The position numbers were made by a program, and so were the translations under genes. From positions 1-9,090 of the forward strand of contig JAEYQQ010000102.1 in the NCBI GenBank assembly GCA_023409955.1: a stretch of DNA of 9,090 nt, in the 5' to 3' direction. Below, one piece after another: positions 6,159-9,090 of this stretch. The notes beneath the pieces were generated by a model. It ran no database searches and had not been told where the DNA came from. It saw nothing but the letters and a program-made list of their open reading frames with translations. This DNA is from Bacillota bacterium. Lineage in GTDB: Bacteria; Bacillota; Clostridia; Christensenellales; Aristaeellaceae. Positions within the stretch are counted from its first letter, which is position 1. Every line of letters begins with the position of its first letter.

Positions 6159-8228
6159 TTAATCTCCGCCAGCTGCGTAGTAGGCGGTTCGTAAGGCCTT
6201 CCATGTATCAAGGTCCATTTTTCCGGTTCTTTTCAGCCCTTGATCCTTTTGAAAGTTGGTAATGGATTCCTTGAGCTTTGATGTAAATACATCCGGCTTG
6301 GTATCCTGCATTTTATAATAGCCAAGCGTAACCATCACTTTTTTCAATGCGATTACATCCAGGCCCTTGCTGCCGCTGGCAAGTACTCTTTGGGTGCGTT
6401 TAACAGGCGTGCCGTAGGCGTATATGTTCAAATCCTTTAGCTTAAACTCGCCTCGCTGAACCCGGTCTGGCGTGTTTCCTTCCATTACATGAACCCATAT
6501 GGTGCCGTCTGAATCGCGGCTTACCCCAGAGATGATGGTGGTATGTCCTGTGATGTGGTTGATTGTGGTTGGCCAGATCATCCACATCATATCGCCCACT
6601 TGAGGGATGTAATCCCAGCGGTTCATCATTTCGGGATTTTCAATCAGAAGCCATTGCTGGTTTCCATTTTGCGCATTAACATATCGACCTGTATAGGTCA
6701 TGGCCTGCACGCCGCGATCTGACAGTGTTACCACTGGATACACAACATCCACCACCGGCACACCGTACTGCTCTTGGGCTTGGGATGCGCACCAGGATAT
6801 GAATTCTGCACACCAGGCCTCATTTTTACCATTGATATACTGGCTGTATTTGTTGATGTTTTTGCCAGTCTCTATATAGCCTAGCTCCTGCTGCGCCAAA
6901 TGAACCATTAGCAGTTCAGGAGGTGCCTGATTGGTGATGCCCGAAAAATCCGGAGGTGTCCACGTTTCTTTGTCAGGTAGGTTATCCAAAGTGAGGTATG
7001 GAATATCAAGCCAATCCTTGCGGCTTTCGATTTCAGCGGCTTGATCATACTCGAACAAATAGCTACCTTTCGGTTCGGCAGTAGGCATAGGGGTGGATGC
7101 AAGTTTATAGCTCAAAGCCTCTGTTGGGAAGGGCGTAGGTTCTTGGTTTCCGGCAGGGGCTGTTTGCTTGGCAGCCTGTTCCTGAGCAGCGGGGGTAACA
7201 GTAGGAGCAGGGGACGATACCGCCTCCGCCATAGCTTCGGTTACGATAGATGTGGCTGATGGAGCTGTGGTTGGCATGGGAACTGTTACGTCGTTATGCG
7301 ATAAATCAGATGGTGTTCTTTGAATTATTCCGGATCCTGGCTTGCTTAGAATAAAAAACTTTTTCAGTACCAGCTTGCTCAAATTTTCAATCTTAACTTT
7401 CACAAGGCCAGGTTCAATCACTTCCAGCACTCGCTTGGGGTCAGCTTCTTTTGAATATGAGCTTTTGTTTTGAGGATCAAAGAAGTAAACATGTGCATCG
7501 TCGATGCCTACGGCAGTTACAAAATGTCCATTTCCGGTGGAAAAGGGCTGAGCTGTGGTGTTTGCAAGACAGGCGACCACAGCGCCATCGCGCAAGGCAT
7601 CAAGCCAGCTGTCGTCGGTATTTCCTTCTATGACTCGGCAATCAAGGCCCAGCATATTGCTTAGCAGCACTGTAAAATCGCCGTTTGTGCCGCCTGAGCC
7701 GCCAACGGTTGCACTTGACCTTCGCCATACCTGGTTTACGTCGTTGTTGCCGGTAGCATAGCTGCCCAGTATAACAGGCAGATACGTGGCGTAATCTTCA
7801 GGGGTGGTCACACGCAAAAGACCATGGTCAGCGGTGCAGCTATAGCCGTTGACAGTATGTGTGCACAGACTGAAGCCTCTTGCATCCTTTGTATGATTTC
7901 CGATAACAACCAATTCCTCAGGGGTTGAAAATGCTGCAAGAGCCATGGCTACAGCGGTTGGTACGCAGCCGCCGTCTCCAAAGATGCGGCGGGTAGCACT
8001 GCCTTGGTTTTCGTACCGCAGCTTGTTCCAGACGGGATTGCGCTGTGCATAATACTGCATTAGTCCACGGCCTGGAACATCAATCAGACGGTTGTTATTT
8101 TCTCTAGCTTCCAGTTCCTGTCGTATGACCAGGTCCTTTTGTGCATCATCTGCAATTGCGGCACTGCCCATAAGGATGAAGGCCATAAGTACAAGTGACA
8201 AGACTCTTGCATACATTTTGTGCATCAT
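6159..8228 (-). CDS. Secreted protein with C39-like and CHAP cysteine peptidase domains and a PG_binding_1 domain
   Basis: The 689-residue protein begins MMHKMY with AAAGGA (8240-8235) 6 bases from ATG 8228; ATG 8225 is equally possible. Residues 1-26 are a signal peptide (MGSAAIA). Residues about 60-260 form a papain-like Peptidase_C39_2 domain with C88 (GDGGCVPTAVAMAL), H235 (NGHFVTAVGID) and D251 (FFDPQN). A Pro/Thr/Ala-rich linker spans about 300-390. A CHAP-like domain follows (about 435-600): C473 (EAWCAEFISWC), H562 (ITGHTTIISGV) and E583 (HVMEGN). Residues 617-680 form a peptidoglycan-binding helix bundle (SKGLDVIALKKVMVTLGYY...FQKDQGLKRTG...TWKAL). CHAP domains usually cleave amide bonds in peptidoglycan; the C39-like domain may cleave proteins or peptides. 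Both triads look intact. It would act in the wall outside the membrane. Its own promoter and terminator mark it as monocistronic. The substrates are not evident. Confidence 0.92.
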   Translation of the reverse strand: MMHKMYARVLSLVLMAFILMGSAAIADDAQKDLVIRQELEARENNNRLIDVPGRGLMQYYAQRNPVWNKLRYENQGSATRRIFGDGGCVPTAVAMALAAFSTPEELVVIGNHTKDARGFSLCTHTVNGYSCTADHGLLRVTTPEDYATYLPVILGSYATGNNDVNQVWRRSSATVGGSGGTNGDFTVLLSNMLGLDCRVIEGNTDDSWLDALRDGAVVACLANTTAQPFSTGNGHFVTAVGIDDAHVYFFDPQNKSSYSKEADPKRVLEVIEPGLVKVKIENLSKLVLKKFFILSKPGSGIIQRTPSDLSHNDVTVPMPTTAPSATSIVTEAMAEAVSSPAPTVTPAAQEQAAKQTAPAGNQEPTPFPTEALSYKLASTPMPTAEPKGSYLFEYDQAAEIESRKDWLDIPYLTLDNLPDKETWTPPDFSGITNQAPPELLMVHLAQQELGYIETGKNINKYSQYINGKNEAWCAEFISWCASQAQEQYGVPVVDVVYPVVTLSDRGVQAMTYTGRYVNAQNGNQQWLLIENPEMMNRWDYIPQVGDMMWMIWPTTINHITGHTTIISGVSRDSDGTIWVHVMEGNTPDRVQRGEFKLKDLNIYAYGTPVKRTQRVLASGSKGLDVIALKKVMVTLGYYKMQDTKPDVFTSKLKESITNFQKDQGLKRTGKMDLDTWKALRTAYYAAGGD

Positions 8229-8265
8229 ATGTAATCCTTTCCATATAACGGTACACTATTACAAC

Positions 8266-8283
8266 ATATCAAAGTATATCAAA
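8266..8283. repeat. Direct repeat ATATCAAA overlapping the C39/CHAP promoter
   Basis: ATATCAAA occurs at 8266-8273 and 8276-8283, ten bases apart start to start, which is one helical turn. The pair straddles the -10 element of the gene 6 promoter, a position suited to an operator, but the sequence is A/T-rich and chance is possible. Confidence 0.25.
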
Positions 8284-8301
8284 TGACCAGCCTATGGGCA
8301 A
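8273..8301 (-). promoter_or_regulatory. Extended -10 promoter for the C39/CHAP gene
   Basis: On the minus strand TTGCCC (8301-8296), a 17-base spacer and TATACT (8278-8273) preceded by TGA (TGn extended -10) lie about 45 bases upstream of the start codon. Transcription would start near 8266. Confidence 0.6.
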
Positions 8302-8387
8302 GAGAAGTATGAAATATGTTGCACAACTTTGTGTAAAAAATATGCAGAATGATGATGCAGAACACTGGCTAATAATGGAACAAAGAG

Positions 8388-8416
8388 TTGAAAATCCCAT
8401 ATATGTGTGCTATTGT
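8388..8416 (+). promoter_or_regulatory. Extended -10 promoter for the PIG-L deacetylase gene
   Basis: TTGAAA (8388-8393), a 17-base spacer and TATTGT (8411-8416) preceded by TGC (TGn extended -10) lie about 30 bases before ATG 8447, with AAGGA at 8435-8439 (spacing 7). It is divergent from the C39/CHAP promoter in a 218-bp gap that otherwise shows no gene. Confidence 0.55.
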
Positions 8417-8446
8417 ATGGGATATGTACCCTGGAAGGATGAGAAT

Positions 8447-9090
8447 ATGCATACCCAAAAAAGCATATGGTGCTTGCTTATGATGCTATTATGCCTGCTT
8501 AGCTTAACCGCATTGGCGCAGCAGGCTCAAGACATAACTGCTGAATGTATCATCAATGCCTCCGCTAACCCCAAAGGAATCAGAAAATTGCTGGACAGAA
8601 ACGCTGGAACCGCATGGAGCTCGCCTAAGGCTCAAACAGTGGAAATTGACCTATCTTTACGTGATGAAACACCAGCCGGCGGTCTGTATATCATCTGGGG
8701 TGAGATGCCTGATGTTTGGACGCTTGAAGCAGCGGGGGAGGAATGGGAAACGCTCCACAGTGATGGACGTGATGGGTTTGCCCATGTATATATGCCCCTT
8801 CAAGGGCAGAATCGTTTGCGGCTTAGGATGGAGAGTAATAGCAAAAAGACAATCAGTATCCAAGAAATGTATGTTTTTTCCCAAGGTGAAACACCCCCAT
8901 GGGTGCAAAAATGGGAACCTACTGTGGAAAAAGCTGATTTGTTGGTACTGTCGGCACATCCGGATGATGAGCACCTGTTTATGGGCGGCACTTTACCCTT
9001 GTACGCCGGACAGAAGCAAATGCAGGTGCTGGTCGCATACATGACCTGTGCCAGTGTAAACCGACGCAGCGAGCTGCTCAACGGCTTGTG
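8447..9090 (+). CDS. Secreted discoidin-like plus PIG-L (LmbE) family deacetylase, N-terminal part only
   Basis: The frame runs off the window after 214 codons. ATG 8447 is chosen because AAGGA lies 7 bases upstream and a clean signal peptide follows directly (residues 1-24, ending LTALA). Residues about 30-148 look like an F5/8 type C (discoidin, CBM32-like) beta-sandwich: a KLLDRNAGTAWSS start, alternating strands, and a closing ISIQEMYVFS. The PIG-L domain starts at about 163 with DLLVLSAHPDDEHLFMGG; A170-HPDDE175 contains the zinc-binding H171 and D174 and the catalytic D173 position. VAYMTCASVNRRSELLNGL is the next strand-helix of this fold. Family members remove acetyl groups from N-acetylglucosamine-type sugars. 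With the signal peptide, this one would act on extracellular or wall glycans. The C-terminal catalytic His is outside the window. Confidence 0.88.
   Translation, partial: MHTQKSIWCLLMMLLCLLSLTALAQQAQDITAECIINASANPKGIRKLLDRNAGTAWSSPKAQTVEIDLSLRDETPAGGLYIIWGEMPDVWTLEAAGEEWETLHSDGRDGFAHVYMPLQGQNRLRLRMESNSKKTISIQEMYVFSQGETPPWVQKWEPTVEKADLLVLSAHPDDEHLFMGGTLPLYAGQKQMQVLVAYMTCASVNRRSELLNGL

Noticed and set aside
8243..8265. TTGATA/TTATAT promoter close to the C39/CHAP start
   Set aside because: Transcription would begin on the ribosome site; the extended -10 promoter further upstream fits better.
8556..9044. 162-codon plus-strand frame
   Set aside because: It is an out-of-frame reading of the PIG-L gene, whose AHPDDE motif and signal peptide are in the other frame.

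Overview
The window looks like chromosomal DNA from a Gram-positive (monoderm) member of the Firmicutes/Clostridia with roughly balanced base composition. The evidence is an export- and wall-oriented gene set (YkuD L,D-transpeptidase, LysM, CHAP and PG_binding_1 domains), AGGAGG-like ribosome sites before almost every gene, and a LysM plus Gly-X-Y repeat protein of a kind seen on Firmicute spore or cell surfaces. This placement is inference; no rRNA or other marker is present.

Layout. (1) Positions 1-1652, minus strand: the first 550 codons of a secreted L,D-transpeptidase with two FlgD-type Ig-like repeats and an SH3-like domain; its 3' end lies outside the window. (2) A 188-bp divergent intergenic region carries a promoter in each direction. 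(3) Positions 1841-5148, plus strand: a tight three-gene operon made of a 122-residue stand-alone PD-(D/E)XK nuclease-like protein, an ATGA-coupled SNF2-family helicase, and a 12-TM MFS transporter 12 bases downstream. (4) Convergent hairpin terminator around 5200. (5) Positions 5306-6010, minus strand: a three-LysM protein with a collagen-like Gly-X-Y linker and no signal peptide. (6) Positions 6159-8228, minus strand: a secreted protein carrying a C39-type and a CHAP-type cysteine peptidase domain plus a peptidoglycan-binding domain, with its own promoter and terminator. (7) From 8447 to the end, plus strand: the N-terminal part of a secreted discoidin-like plus PIG-L (LmbE) deacetylase, divergent from gene 6.

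How they fit together. Four of the seven genes (transpeptidase, LysM protein, C39/CHAP protein, PIG-L protein) point to cell-envelope or surface glycan remodelling. The nuclease-helicase-MFS operon is the functional outlier between them. The nuclease/helicase pair is the best candidate here for an uncharacterised DNA-processing or defence-like module: the nuclease keeps all visible catalytic residues, including a RecB/Cas4-like QxxxY motif, and is translationally coupled to a complete SNF2 motor. No CRISPR array, tRNA, rRNA, transposase, integrase or attachment site was seen.
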